64,000 nt of DNA from Roseiarcus sp963726105 (GCA_963726105.1 CAVSBJ010000012.1:434001-498000); one strand, 5' to 3'; positions 12,690-22,789 are shown, numbered from the stretch's first letter. Program-made: numbers and translations. The notes: generated by a model from the sequence alone, not told the origin.

Positions 12690-13544
12690 GTAACTTCGAA
12701 TAATAGAACTTCGCAGGCTGTGACGAGTTGGTCGGCTGTGGTGCGCTCTGCCGGATCTTTCTGCTGCACGCTTTATCAGATCGAATATCGCTGTGGCAAG
12801 GGCGCGATTTGCTATTGCTTGTCAAAGGGCTGGGCAGCGGTGGCCCTTAGCGTCTGATGAGCGCTCGGCTTTGTACCCGGCGCCGAACGGCCTACTGCCG
12901 GTTAGAACCTCGAAGGTTAGCGTGCCGATCGCCTAGTCATCCGCAGGCTTGCTGCATTTTGCCGTCGTCGATTGTCTCAGGCGCCATGTAAGGCAGCGCT
13001 CCGAGCGCGGTCTGAGAACTGGTCAACTCTTCCTCATCGCCGGCCACGGCTTCTCCGATCTCTTCTGCGCCATCTTGGCGATGCCGAAGTCAGTGATCTT
13101 AAAACCTGTAATTCCCGACCGCCTACGACCTGACTTGGTCGGCTTGAGGTCGCTTTGAACCACTTGACATGGTGGGACGCGGCCAACCCTTTAGCCAGAT
13201 GATGCATCACTCGCCCGGCCGCGAATGGATCGAGCATCGCGACATGGTTCTTCAGGAAATGGCCCAGATCGCAGCCCTCGATAAGCTCTTCAATCAGATA
13301 GAAGCGATAGTCTTCCTCAACATAGTCGAGCGTTTTGGCCACTTATCGTGATTGACGCGAGCGCTAAGGGTGGCGCTCCTGTAGTAACGCTTTTTTGCCG
13401 ATGGGTTCTTCGGTGTCTTGAGGACGACATCGCGTTCGAGCAGCCGATCATGAACGCGATACACTTCCTGCTACCGCTTTGGCCGTTATAATCGGCTACT
13501 TCGTATCGACCGCCGACAAGGTCGTCAGCCGTTGGAGCCACCAC
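12690..13544 (-). pseudogene. Ser/Thr protein kinase, frameshifted (second of a tandem pair)
   Basis: Read on the minus strand across shifting frames, this has the kinase landmarks in order: a start near 13544 with LVGGRYEV, EVYRVHDRLLERD and the catalytic lysine in VVLKTPKN (about 13420), YLIEELIEGCDLGHFL (about 13290), an HxDLKP-like site (about 13160, reading VVH-SDLKP if one base is corrected), KITDFGIAKMAQ (about 13080), AIGTLTFEVLTGSRPFG (about 12890) and KDPAERTTADQL (about 12750). So all catalytic parts are recognisable in a domain of normal length (about 280 codons). Each segment is separated by indels. It lies about 260 bases after another kinase and probably shares its operon. In bacteria such Hanks-type kinases are usually paired with a PP2C phosphatase, as here. 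Confidence 0.65.
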
Positions 13545-13804
13545 TCAAAGAACCACCTCCGGTTGGGTTACGTCAAAAGTGATGTACCGCCTTTGAAAGC
13601 TAAGACTGGGTGCCTCAGCGTGATTACCTGCACCGGGCAACTTCTGCGGCGGCGTTATGCTCTGTTGTTGATATAGACGTCGCCGACGACGTTGGTCGCG
13701 ATGAAATCATATCCATCATAACTGACGTCCACCGAGCTAAGCGAGCTTGCGCTGAGTTTCACGGTTTGGCCTATCTTCTCAGATAATGGTCTTCTGGCCA
13801 ACGA
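13545..13804 (-). other. Coding trace between the two kinases
   Basis: Minus-strand reading gives KIGQTVKLSASSLSSVDVS and then YDGYDFIATNVVGDVYIN around 13820-13670, a beta-rich stretch. It may be a C-terminal extension of the upstream kinase or a small separate gene. No family recognised. Confidence 0.3.
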
Positions 13805-14592
13805 TCATGGTCGCTTTGTGTCGGCCATGCAGCAGTTGGCGCTAACGATATCCCGGACCGTCTCCTGCTCGGGCGGTGCCGGCTTTTTTGACAGGCATTG
13901 ATTTAGGATTGCGGCGATCGCGGGCGGAAGGGCAGCGTTTGCTTGGTAAAGTCTGCATCGGCGACTGGCAGATTGGGTGGGATCGCGCGCAGGTCGCTGG
14001 GTATTTGCCACGAACCAGTTTGAGCGCCGTGGCGCTAAAGGCAAAGACATCCACCGCAGACGTGAAGCTGACCTTCTGATGCGCCGGAGCCATAGTTCTG
14101 GGGCAATGTAGCCTGGTGTTCCGATCGTCCCGATCGTCTCACAGTTCACCTGTCCGTGCGGGACAGCCCGAAATCGTAGATTTTGGAGACACTTCTCGGC
14201 ATCGTTCTTCATTTTGTTGGGCTTGATGTCGCGATGAACCACCCCCACCGCATGAATGTCGGCGAGGCCGCAGGCGATCGCTAAACATGCCGCAGGAACG
14301 TGCTAGCGTCTTTGATCGGAACATCTCATTCAGATCCTGGCCAGGATGGATTTCCTCCACAGTGCTGTGACCGCACCGGAACCATCCTTGATCACGTCAT
14401 AGATCTGGACGACTGCTTTGACCGGATGGCGCTTAGGGCTTTGTCTTCGTCGAGTATGCGCTTTGGTCCACCCCTTCTGGAGCCCTTGACGAGGACGTGG
14501 CGATCTAGATGCTTGTCCTTGCCTTGAACGCGGTCGACTTCCTCCGCCGGAAAATGAGAACCGACCGTCTCGTAACGGGCAGGCAACTTCAT
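13805..14592 (-). pseudogene. Ser/Thr protein kinase, frameshifted (first of a tandem pair)
   Basis: The start codon at 14592 overlaps the stop of the phosphatase gene (ATGA), which supports both the start and translational coupling. The first 66 residues read MKLPARYETVGSHF with HVLVK as a likely catalytic-lysine strand. Further segments in other frames give VVQIYDVI-like sequence, VEEIHPGQDLNEMF, GVVHRDIKPNKMKNDAEKC (about 14240), a DFG-type site (YDFGLSRT if shifted), GTIGTPGYIAPEL (about 14120) and FTSAVDVFAFSATALKLVRGKYP. The glycine-rich loop is not obvious. Ends near 13805 after a helix-rich C-lobe (AIAAILNQCLSKKP). At least four frame changes are needed. Confidence 0.62.
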
Positions 14593-15600
14593 TGCTTATC
14601 TTCTTCCGGAGTAGAAACTGAACTCGACTTTTTGTCGGGCTCATCAAGCGGCAGCCGGCTGGCTGCGTCCGTCTTCGTGCGCGGTCGCTTCGTTTTGGCT
14701 TGCGCGCCTTGGTTGTCTTTCCTTTCTCTTTGTGGCGGTGGGTTTGGGCTCAGGTTCGCTGTTGACGATACTTGCCGGAGCGGGCGTCGCTTCAATCCGT
14801 CTGCTCGGCTCACGAACCGGATAGTCCGGCGGCGGATTGCGCGTATGCCCCGATCGTTCCCATGCCTCGGACCCCGTGATGTGAATTGCAAGGTATCGTT
14901 GGGGAGGTTTGCGAGCAGTTCGTTCTCTCCGCTCTCATCGTAAGTTCGCCTCGCTTCCAATGGAAAGTGGATAGCGGAGCTTGTCGCGGCCGCCGTCTGT
15001 CAGCCAGCGTAGCATTTACGGTAAGATCGCTTCCTCCCGCAGCGGCACTGACGACTCGCTGGTATGGTGCGGAACATCGTGTGCGCCGTCAGATGTCAGG
15101 AGGACGGAACGACATGGCCTGGAACGGCGGCGATCTGAGCTTCCATTTCGTCGCCATGCCGACGAACTGCAACAATCGCGAATCCTTTGGAGCCTCGGCT
15201 TCCCCCTCTTGCCGTTTCAGCAGCGCGTTGATGGTGTCGTCGCGACTTAATTGCTCTAGCGCGCGGTCGGCTGACGCCGTAGATGCGGCTGTCGCCGACT
15301 GACAAACTCGCCCCATCATGGGAGGTAATCACCGCAGAGAGCGTCGTGCCACCGTCACCGTGCAGCCGCCGATAAACCTGCGCGTTCGCATAGGCGATTG
15401 CCTGAGATAGGCGCTCGTCGCAGCCGATGGCAGGCGCGCAAACAAATTCGCGGTAAAGGCGCTGGCAGCAAGGATCGCGGCCTCGCGGCCCTGGCTCATA
15501 CCGCCATGCCGTCGCAACCATCGCGATGGTGAAATTCGCGCGGCCACCTGTGCTAGATGCTCGCGCGACGAGGCAGCATCCTCATTACGCTTGCGCCCAG
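14589..15600 (-). pseudogene. PP2C-family protein phosphatase, frameshifted
   Basis: On the minus strand GMSQGREAAILAASAFTANLF (split: GMSQGREAA then ILAASAFTANLF) near 15500 follows a sequence that would read VADGMGG, the metal-binding PP2C signature, if two one-base homopolymer losses are restored. Downstream are ERLSQAIAYANAQVYRRL, GDGGTTLSAVIT, SLSVGDSRIYGVS (the GTT and VGDSR-Y motifs, about 15300) and LEQLSRDDTINALLKRQEGE (about 15250), the usual order in PP2C. The C terminus is low-complexity, ending PEEDKQ with the TGA overlapping the kinase start codon. Soluble cytoplasmic phosphatase expected to reverse Ser/Thr phosphorylation made by the two downstream kinases. The N-terminal limit is approximate. 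Confidence 0.62.
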
Positions 15601-16644
15601 CCCGACGCTAGATCCGTTCGCCGCGCCGCTGTGCGTGCGGATGACTTTCCCCGAGCCTTGAGCTTCTTGGCTCTCGCTATCTGTTTTGTATCCGCTCGAT
15701 CAACCGTGCCCCCGTACTTCGAGGTGATAGCCTACAGTGCCGACAGGTAGATACCAGTCCTGACACTTGACCTCGTCCGGCGATGACCTTGATTGATGCT
15801 ACGATGTGGTCACCCTTCGCTTTCAGGGCGCTACCGCCCTGAGCCGCGCCAGGTGAACGCGATCGGCATCCTGTCGAGCATGCGAATTGCATACGCGCCT
15901 GTTTAGCGGCGCCTCTCCTTCGGCGGCGCGGTAAGACCCAGCGGCGATGCGCTCGGCAGGAGGGCGGCGCGGCTCGGGCGGCTAGATGACGCCCGAGCGG
16001 GGGGCCGATATTGCGCGGAAGGCGGCCGAAGCGGCGTACTAATGATGTGGGTTAGTTTTTTTTGAGTTATATTTGTCTTGATTTAGTCGTGTCCCCTGAG
16101 AGACTTTTCGCGTGATCGGAGGTTTCCTGTGATGGATCGAGAGGAGATCACGCGTGCCTGGAGATTGCCGGGCCGATATTGCCGGCCTATTCGGTTTACG
16201 ACGCTGTCGCCTTCTTTTCGTGACGCCTCCGGATCGCGCTCGTGCTGAGCCCCGCCCGCCGTCGCACACTTCCTGCGGAGAGCGCGTTTTGCTTCTTGTT
16301 GAGCGACGCCGGGCCTGCTTATTGATATCGCGCGCTGCGCGTTGCGATTACCTCGACCAGGTCTTTTCGGTCACGGGTCAGGCCATGGCCGCCGTATTAC
16401 CAGACGCGCCAACAGCAGATACGACGCCGCCTCCTGATTGCCAGAGCCGGCGGTCGATGACGTTGGGTTGATTGGCGGCGCTGGGTCGACCTTAGCGGTT
16501 TGATTGCAGACCGATTGGTCGTTCTTTTCTGGCCGCCAGTTATTGTGGACGCGGGCGTCGCTAGCAGGGCTGATATTGCACGCGACGATTTGGCCTCACA
16601 GAAGGCAGCGACTTCGATGCGGCACGAGCTAGAGGCGGCGCGGA
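15601..16644. other. No gene assignable
   Basis: A minus-strand coding trace near 15760-15620 reads GTVGYHLEVRG followed by DRADTKQIARAKKLKA in adjacent frames and may be the end of a further gene upstream of the phosphatase. The rest (15.9-16.6 kb) shows no recognisable motif on either strand. Confidence 0.3.
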
Positions 16645-17480
16645 GTGGCTAACGATCGCTTCATCCGGCATGTGACGCTTGGCGCGAGAGGCGAGGACCT
16701 TACTCAGTCCGAGCTCGCTGAGAGACCGGTGACCCAAGCGTTCTTCCAAGCTAGAACATGGATTGATTGTACTCCTGGAGAGGGGCGGTGCGCCTTATCT
16801 CAAGCGCTCGCGTCCCAGAGGGATTTTTCTTTCAACGAGAGGCATTGGTTTTCCCCCTTCACTCCGAAGCGAGCAAGCTTGGCGCAAACCCCTTGCACGT
16901 AAATGCCGTGATAAACTACGTCGCCAGCTATAGTAAACTCATGCGGTCCTTGAGGAGCGTATCGAAAGCCCATACCTCAATAGATCTAGGAATCAGGTCT
17001 GACCCCCGAGAAGTGGCGACGATTCGTTCTTACTGGTGCCCGCGAGGTCCGATAGATAATGTGGTTGGTGTTATGAGACGCAGGGGGATTGTTGTACCGC
17101 TCGATTTGGAACTACCTACTGGTGGGATAAGTTTTCGAAGTGAGGGCCTACCTCCTTTGTTCTTTATGATAATGAGGTACCGGGCGACAGACTTCGTTTT
17201 CGCTTGCTCTGAGCTTGGGCTATGGTTATGCCCGTTGCCTGGGGTGACGTAGATGGAGAGGAGGCGCTCGATTTGCAGCGTCTTTCCTGATGCGCACCGA
17301 TATAAGCCCTATCTTGTGTCTCCAAACTGGGTGCGCTGGGGAGAGTAAAATCATATGGAGGTCTCGATAAAAGCTCTTATCAACGGACATATGATTGGGT
17401 AAACAGAGCCAATATAAGTGGCTAAATATCATATAATAAAACATTAAGGTGAACCTGGGCCTATAGCTCTAGAAAGCCAT
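16645..17480 (+). pseudogene. XRE-type HTH regulator with ImmA/IrrE-like peptidase domain, frameshifted
   Basis: The plus strand reads an HTH start (GEDLTQSELAER, about 16690-16730), then in the next frame LISSARVPEGFFFQRE, the typical end of an XRE domain, followed by HSEASKLGA, GPIDNVVGVMRRRGIVVPLD and a strand before the active site. The zinc-peptidase motif HELGHMVM is visible at about 17205-17230 only if two missing A residues (in CAT codons) are restored. Downstream pieces in other frames (ARFAASFLM, TDISP) match the usual C-terminal part of ImmA. This family regulates integrative elements and prophages by cleaving the partner repressor, or acts as a stress regulator. It fits a mobile origin of the region. 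Exact end uncertain. Confidence 0.55.
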
Positions 17481-17932
17481 CTCGACTGCATCACTGTCTC
17501 AACACCGCAAGCCCTTGGGTACGACAGAGATCGCAAGGTCTCTTGGCGCGGCTGGGATGTGGAGCGCGTGACTCTGGGGAGAAGCCGGCGATCGGCGGTC
17601 GTCTAATGAACGCCCCGCCCGTCGCCGCCTCCGATGCGCCGCTCGATCGTCGTCGCTCGACCGCATCCTCGACCTCGCCGCCCTCGACCCCGCCCTCACC
17701 CGCCCGCAACTCCCGGTTCGTGCGATGCAACAACGCCTGCGAACGTTGCATTCTTAACAGAAGTATTATCAGTAACTCCTTAGCACCGCGCGGTCGCGCG
17801 ACGTAAAGCGCAGATTTAGAGCGAGGCGGGGCGACCGCCGCCACAACCCCGGATTGCCGTGGAAAAGACATGATGGGTGGCGCGCGGCAATCATGGGTTG
17901 GAAAAGCTTGGATTTCCTTGGATTCTCTCGTC

Positions 17933-17959
17933 CGAATCGAGACTTTTCAATGGGTTACG
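17933..17959 (+). repeat. 27-bp dispersed repeat, copy 1
   Basis: The 27 bases starting CGAATCGAGACTTTTCAATG and ending GGTTACG occur again, identical and in the same orientation, at 30490-30516. The flanks differ. It is probably part of a family of intergenic repeats of this genome. Confidence 0.6.
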
Positions 17960-18207
17960 CGGCTTCTAGCGGGAAAAATTTTTCCTCGCGCTTTGTCCCT
18001 GGCTCCCCCGCGCCGGAACGATCGGCCGATCGTGGCATTCGGAAGCGCAGGATTGTTCATGGAACAAAGCTTACCCTGTTTTCCGCTTTACCGCAATCGA
18101 TTGTCGTCCGAGCCATTCTCCCTCCAGCCGCTTCAAGCCAAAGCAACTCGCTTCTAGTCGAATGAAAAATCTCGGGAGAATCCATGTCTGATCGGGCCGA
18201 TTGCCGA

Positions 18208-18242
18208 GGTGGCGTTGCGTGACCAGGTGGCGTTGCGTGACC
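18208..18242 (+). repeat. Two-copy tandem 18-mer
   Basis: GGTGGCGTTGCGTGACCA at 18208-18225 is followed at once by a second copy lacking only the last base (18226-18242). Intergenic; role unknown. Confidence 0.55.
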
Positions 18243-18588
18243 GCGACCCCTTTGCCTCCGTGCAGAGGAATTGGGCGCCTTAAGGGAGTGATACCCGTCT
18301 TATGCTTACTTGTTTCATTCGCGCTGAATCCGTTGCTGGTTATGGCACAGTCACAATTTGGCGCAGTGCTTGGGGGTATAGGTTCCAGTCCTTGAACCAT
18401 AATATTTGACCTCAAGTGTCTATACAATTCTGCCTTTTGGTCCACCTTTGTGTGGTAATAGCAAGGTTCAATCGATCAAAATTTCGATCTTGTTAATTTA
18501 ATTTTTTTCCTATAACTTCCAAGAGTAATACACATATTCAGAGGAATATTGTTTCTTCTGAGATTGTTATACTAGTCTGGGAGGCAGA

Positions 18589-21204
18589 ATGTCCGAACCC
18601 ACCACCCTGCTGCACTATACGGCGAATGGGAATTTCGTGAACGGCCAATACGCGCCTGGGGCGGATGGATTCAATTTGGCCGACATAAGTTCGGCCTCCC
18701 AACTCAGCGAATTGCCTTCGGGCGTCAAAGCTCTCGTTTATCTTGGCATGACGGGAGGGGTGACGGCCTCGTTCGAGGCGGCGGTCAAGCCGTTTATCGG
18801 CAGTTCCCAGGTCTATGGCTTCTACCTCGCCGACGAACCAAGCCCGAGCGCCACGACCGCGGCCAACTTCAAGGCGGAGTCCGACTGGATCCACGCCAAT
18901 GATCCCGGCGCGAAGACCTTCATTGTCGAGGAAAACTCGAGCGGGAACCTGACGCCGCAATATTATTACACGCCCGCCAACACCCACATCGACCTGTTCG
19001 GGCTCGACCCCTATCCGGTCCAGACGAATGTGCCGAACAATTACGACCTCAACATCATCCCGCTTGCGGTTCAGGCGGCCGAATTGAGCGGCATTCCGCA
19101 GAATGACCTGGTGCCGGTCTATCAGGCCTTCGGCGGCGGCGGTTATGCGTCGTGGATCCTGCCCACGGCCGCCCAGGAACAGGCGATTCTGTCGGAATGG
19201 GGCTCGGTCCTGCCGGACCCCGCCTTCGATTACGCCTACAGCTGGGGGGTCCAAGCCGGAGACACCGCGCTCAGCAACGATCCAGCTCTCCAACTCGTCT
19301 TCACCGCTCACAATCAAGGCGGCGGCGGGACCGGCGGAGCTCCCGCCGCGCCGACGATCGGCGACAGCTCCGTTCAGGGCGGCTTCGTCAACACGGCCAA
19401 CGATACGGCGGCGCAGACCCTCTCCGGGAGCGCCGGGGCGGGCGACACGGTCAAAGTCTACCTGAACGGATCGACGACGCCGTCCTATTCAGCGCTGGCC
19501 AGCGCCGCCGGCGCCTGGAGCGCCAAAATCGGCGTGCTGGCGAACGGCGCCTACAGCTACACCGCGACAGCCACCGACCCGGCCGGCGACGTCAGCGCGT
19601 CGAGCGCCGCCCTCAAATTCACCGTCGACACGACAGCTCCCGCCGCGCCGACGATTGGCGACAGCTCCGTTCAGGGCGGCTTCGTCAACACGGCCAACGA
19701 TACGGCGGCGCAGACCCTCTCCGGGAGCGCCGGGGCGGGCGACACGGTCAAAGTCTACCTGAACGGATCGACGACGCCGTCCTATTCAGCGCTGGCCAGC
19801 GCCGCCGGCGCCTGGAGCGCCAAAATCGGCGTGCTGGCGAACGGCGCCTACAGCTACACCGCGACAGCCACCGACCCGGCCGGCGACGTCAGCGCGTCGA
19901 GCGCCGCCCTCAAATTCACCGTCGACACGACAGCTCCCGCCGCGCCGACGATCGGCGACAGCTCCGTTCAGGGCGGCTTCGTCAACACGGCCAACGATAC
20001 GGCGGCGCAGACCCTCTCCGGGAGCGCCGGGGCGGGCGACACGGTCAAAGTCTACCTGAACGGATCGACGACGCCGTCCTATTCAGCGCTGGCCAGCGCC
20101 GCCGGCGCCTGGAGCGCCAAAATCGGCGTGCTGGCGAACGGCGCCTACAGCTACACCGCGACAGCCACCGACCCGGCCGGCGACGTCAGCGCGTCGAGCG
20201 CCGCCCTCAAATTCACCGTCGACACGGTTGCCTCCGGGCAACCCACCACCCTGCTGCACTATACGGCGAATGGGAATTTCGTGAACGGCCAATACGCGCC
20301 TGGGGCGGATGGATTCAATTTGGCCGACATAAGTTCGGCCTCCCAACTCAGCGAATTGCCTTCGGGCGTCAAAGCTCTCGTTTATCTTGGCATGACGGGA
20401 GGGGTGACGGCCTCGTTCGAGGCGGCGGTCAAGCCGTTTATCGGCAGTTCCCAGGTCTATGGCTTCTACCTCGCCGACGAACCAAGCCCGAGCGCCACGA
20501 CCGCGGCCAACTTCAAGGCGGAGTCCGACTGGATCCACGCCAATGATCCCGGCGCGAAGACCTTCATTGTCGAGGAAAACTCGAGCGGGAACCTGACGCC
20601 GCAATATTATTACACGCCCGCCAACACCCACATCGACCTGTTCGGGCTCGACCCCTATCCGGTCCAGACGAATGTGCCGAACAATTACGACCTCAACATC
20701 ATCCCGCTTGCGGTTCAGGCGGCCGAATTGAGCGGCATTCCGCAGAATGACCTGGTGCCGGTCTATCAGGCCTTCGGCGGCGGCGGTTATGCGTCGTGGA
20801 TCCTGCCCACGGCCGCCCAGGAACAGGCGATTCTGTCGGAATGGGGCTCGGTCCTGCCGGACCCCGCCTTCGATTACGCCTACAGCTGGGGGGTCCAAGC
20901 CGGAGACACCGCGCTCAGCAACGATCCAGCTCTCCAACTCGTCTTCACCGCTCACAATCAAGGCGGCGCGACAGCGCAGTCGTTCGCTGCGATCCAGCCC
21001 GCAACCCCCGCAACGACCTCAAGCTCTGCCAGGGCCGCCGCCTCGCCGAGTTCCGAGTTCGCGAATTCCATATCGCTATTGAACGGGAATAATATCGGCG
21101 CTCATCTCGCGGTCGGATCAGCCGACACTCCGCAAAACGTCACTTCGGGTCTGAAACTCGCTGCGGCCGCGGAGCTGCAGAGCAATACCGCCATCCATTG
21201 GTGA
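18589..21204 (+). CDS. Large protein: two identical TIM-barrel domains around three identical Ig-like repeats
   Basis: 871 residues. Residues 4-245 and 552-793 are two copies of a glycoside hydrolase-like barrel (FNLADIS, GFYLADEPS with a candidate acid Glu, HIDLFGLDPYP, VYQAFGGGG, FDYAYSWG). Between them, residues 251-547 are three 99-residue bacterial Ig-like repeats (PTIGDSSVQGGF to ALKFTVDTT) of the kind found in type I secreted adhesins. The tail (about 78 residues) is Ala/Ser-rich and ends NTAIHW. No signal peptide is present, so secretion by a type I system is possible but no ABC/MFP genes are in view. The start has a good GGGAGG site. The copies are almost identical at DNA level, indicating recent duplication. 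A divergent single-domain paralogue with a signal peptide lies at 1268. Confidence 0.85.
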   Translation: MSEPTTLLHYTANGNFVNGQYAPGADGFNLADISSASQLSELPSGVKALVYLGMTGGVTASFEAAVKPFIGSSQVYGFYLADEPSPSATTAANFKAESDWIHANDPGAKTFIVEENSSGNLTPQYYYTPANTHIDLFGLDPYPVQTNVPNNYDLNIIPLAVQAAELSGIPQNDLVPVYQAFGGGGYASWILPTAAQEQAILSEWGSVLPDPAFDYAYSWGVQAGDTALSNDPALQLVFTAHNQGGGGTGGAPAAPTIGDSSVQGGFVNTANDTAAQTLSGSAGAGDTVKVYLNGSTTPSYSALASAAGAWSAKIGVLANGAYSYTATATDPAGDVSASSAALKFTVDTTAPAAPTIGDSSVQGGFVNTANDTAAQTLSGSAGAGDTVKVYLNGSTTPSYSALASAAGAWSAKIGVLANGAYSYTATATDPAGDVSASSAALKFTVDTTAPAAPTIGDSSVQGGFVNTANDTAAQTLSGSAGAGDTVKVYLNGSTTPSYSALASAAGAWSAKIGVLANGAYSYTATATDPAGDVSASSAALKFTVDTVASGQPTTLLHYTANGNFVNGQYAPGADGFNLADISSASQLSELPSGVKALVYLGMTGGVTASFEAAVKPFIGSSQVYGFYLADEPSPSATTAANFKAESDWIHANDPGAKTFIVEENSSGNLTPQYYYTPANTHIDLFGLDPYPVQTNVPNNYDLNIIPLAVQAAELSGIPQNDLVPVYQAFGGGGYASWILPTAAQEQAILSEWGSVLPDPAFDYAYSWGVQAGDTALSNDPALQLVFTAHNQGGATAQSFAAIQPATPATTSSSARAAASPSSEFANSISLLNGNNIGAHLAVGSADTPQNVTSGLKLAAAAELQSNTAIHW
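18598..19323 (+). repeat. 726-bp direct repeat, copy 1 (TIM-barrel domain)
   Basis: Matches 20242-20967 base for base wherever I compared, offset 1644 bp; the match begins at CCCACCACCCTGCTG and ends where GGCGGCGGC diverges from GGCGGCGCG. Confidence 0.85.
19339..20229 (+). repeat. Three tandem 297-bp units (Ig-like domains)
   Basis: Units start at 19339, 19636 and 19933, each exactly 297 bp (99 codons). They appear identical except for single-base differences such as ATCGGC versus ATTGGC near the start of unit 2 and junction codons. Confidence 0.88.
20242..20967 (+). repeat. 726-bp direct repeat, copy 2 (TIM-barrel domain)
   Basis: Second copy of the barrel-encoding segment; see 18598-19323. 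Intervening material is the Ig-like repeat block. Confidence 0.85.
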
Positions 21205-21604
21205 GGCTCCCTGTGGACGCGCCTGACGCCAACCCAAGCGGCGGCGTTCAGCCGACCAGAGGACTGCCATTTCCAAACGCGCTTCTAGATTCCGAACGGT
21301 CGCGCTGCTTCCTGGCGGGCCGGCCGGCGTCGTCAATAAGGCAACTGAATGGCTTCTCAATTTTGGCAATCCGTGTCATTTTTTGGTCGGCGGCATCGAA
21401 TCGAGCTTGCCGGAAATGTAAGAAAGGCGCAACAATCCCGTTAGGCTGAAGGCCACTCGGGGGGTGCGAACGAGCGGCGCCGGTTAATCAGGGAACTGCC
21501 GGAAGCGAGAGATTTGGCTCAACTTCGCTGCTGCGCCTCAAGGCTTCCGGGCAATGCTAGCTAAATCAACAGGCTGCCGCTTAGGCTTAGGGCGAGGTGA
21601 GAAT
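21205..21604. other. No gene seen
   Basis: Intergenic stretch after the repeat protein. No recognisable coding, terminator or repeat, apart from the GAGGTGAG ribosome binding site at its end that serves the small gene at 21605. Confidence 0.4.
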
Positions 21605-21814
21605 ATGATCTATTGGCTTATCTTGATCGTGTACGGAATTGGCACCGGCGGATTTACAGTCACGACGCAGGTTATGCATGTGGGCAATTTTTCAGACTTG
21701 AAGTCTTGCCAGGCCGTAGCCAAGGAATCGCAAAACAACATGTCTCCCGACAACTGGCGGCTCAACTATGTATGCGTTCAAGCGTCGGATGGGAAGGCAT
21801 CTCCGCCGCCGTAG
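21605..21814 (+). CDS. Small membrane or exported hypothetical protein
   Basis: 69 residues. MIYWLILIVYGIGTGGF forms a short hydrophobic N-terminal segment (membrane anchor or uncleaved signal), followed by a small soluble part with two Cys (about residues 34 and 57) and a Pro-rich end (SPPP). The ATG at 21605 is preceded by GAGGTGAG at good spacing, better than any upstream start. I do not recognise a family. The flanking DNA is intergenic on both sides; no operon partner. Confidence 0.5.
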   Translation: MIYWLILIVYGIGTGGFTVTTQVMHVGNFSDLKSCQAVAKESQNNMSPDNWRLNYVCVQASDGKASPPP

Positions 21815-21962
21815 ATCGACGCCTTCATTCTTGCGAAGAATCGAACCCTCTTTCGCTCGATGAATTTCTTGATGGAGGGTAACTCTGCTTTAGTAGCTCA
21901 ATAGAGGAGGAAATCCGCCGGTTGAATCCGAATTGAGATTTAGTGCCTACTTATACCCAAGG

Positions 21963-22534
21963 TCATAGCGACTGAGCGGCATGGGCCCAGACCGCATTCC
22001 TATGGATGTAACGATCCGCTCGTCCTGAGCCGGATGACGCGGCTTGGCGCTGAAAGCCGAGCTTCTTCAGGAGCTTTCCGACGTAGCGCTCGTGGAAGTC
22101 GACGCCGAACCGCTCGACGATGACGCCCTTGAGGTCGATCCGCCGCCAGCGCACGGCGCCGTCCCTCTCACGATTCGGACCCGCCTCGACGATCTGCGCC
22201 AACTGAGCCAGTTGCTCCGCCGACAGCCGAGGCTTGGGACCTTCGGTCCAATTGTCGATGAGGCCCTCCGGACCAGCAGTCTTGAAGCGATGGACCCTAA
22301 TCACGCAGCGTCTGCCGGTCCATACCGCCGATCTTCGCCGCGGCACCCCGATCCATTCCATCCCTGACCGCAGCCAGCGACAGAAACCGCCGGCTCTGGT
22401 TGACGTCTCGATCGGCGGGCAAGCCCGCGAAGATCCTCCGCCGAATAGTCTTCTCGCAATCCGACCGCTGAAGGCTTGGCGCGAATCTCCCCATGCCAGA
22501 AGGAGTGAGAAAATCCCGCCCGGGAATCACCCAC
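21963..22534 (-). pseudogene. IS630-type transposase remnant (N-terminal part only)
   Basis: The minus strand reads an HTH-rich N terminus in two frames: 22530-22297 gives RRFLSLAAVRDGMDRGAAAK then IGGMDRQTLRD, and 22361-21963 continues VHRFKTAGPEGLIDNW, LSAEQLAQLAQIVEAGP, VERFGVDFHERYVGKLLKKL. This is the paired HTH region of IS630-family transposases. A frameshift lies near 22300 and the sequence leaves the family about 21990, before the DDE catalytic domain, so it is inactive. No terminal inverted repeats or TA target duplication were identified. Confidence 0.72.
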
Positions 22535-22789
22535 GTGAGTCAGATCGCGGGGCCTTTGGTATTGTGCGGCTTGAAGCGAGGAAAACTTATTCTCACGCCT
22601 TCTCCTTGGGTTTGTGGCGTCACAGCCGGCGCCTGTGGCCGTTCCCTCTTCGGCCGCCTCGAATCAGAAACTGAGGGATTTGGATCTTTCCGCGATTTTT
22701 CTTCCGCTTCGCTGTCGGAACACGGCAAGATCGGCCGTCTTTGCACTGAGCGCGGCGCAATAGGCTGCGCGGTCCTCTAGGAGAAAGCG

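Larger units (their letters stand above)
17481..18588. other. Gene-free region upstream of the large repeat protein
   Basis: No convincing gene. It holds one copy of a 27-bp dispersed repeat (17933-17959), an 18-bp tandem duplication (18208-18242) and, from 18395 to 18570, an AT-rich stretch that probably carries the promoter of the gene starting at 18589, whose ribosome binding site is GGGAGG at about 18580. Confidence 0.45.

Noticed and set aside
19339..20229. Regular 297-bp repeats considered as a CRISPR or satellite array
   Set aside because: Units are coding, in frame, directly joined without unique spacers and match Ig-like domains.
19152..20546. Long Arg-rich plus-strand open frame of 464 codons inside the large repeat gene
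   Set aside because: It is an alternative frame of the repeated, GC-rich coding sequence; its composition is Arg/Gln/Gly-heavy and repeats with the same period. The main frame carries the recognisable domains.
20083..20961. Minus-strand open frame of 292 codons opposite the second barrel copy
   Set aside because: Shadow of the barrel coding sequence; the same antisense frame appears opposite the first copy at 18538-19317.
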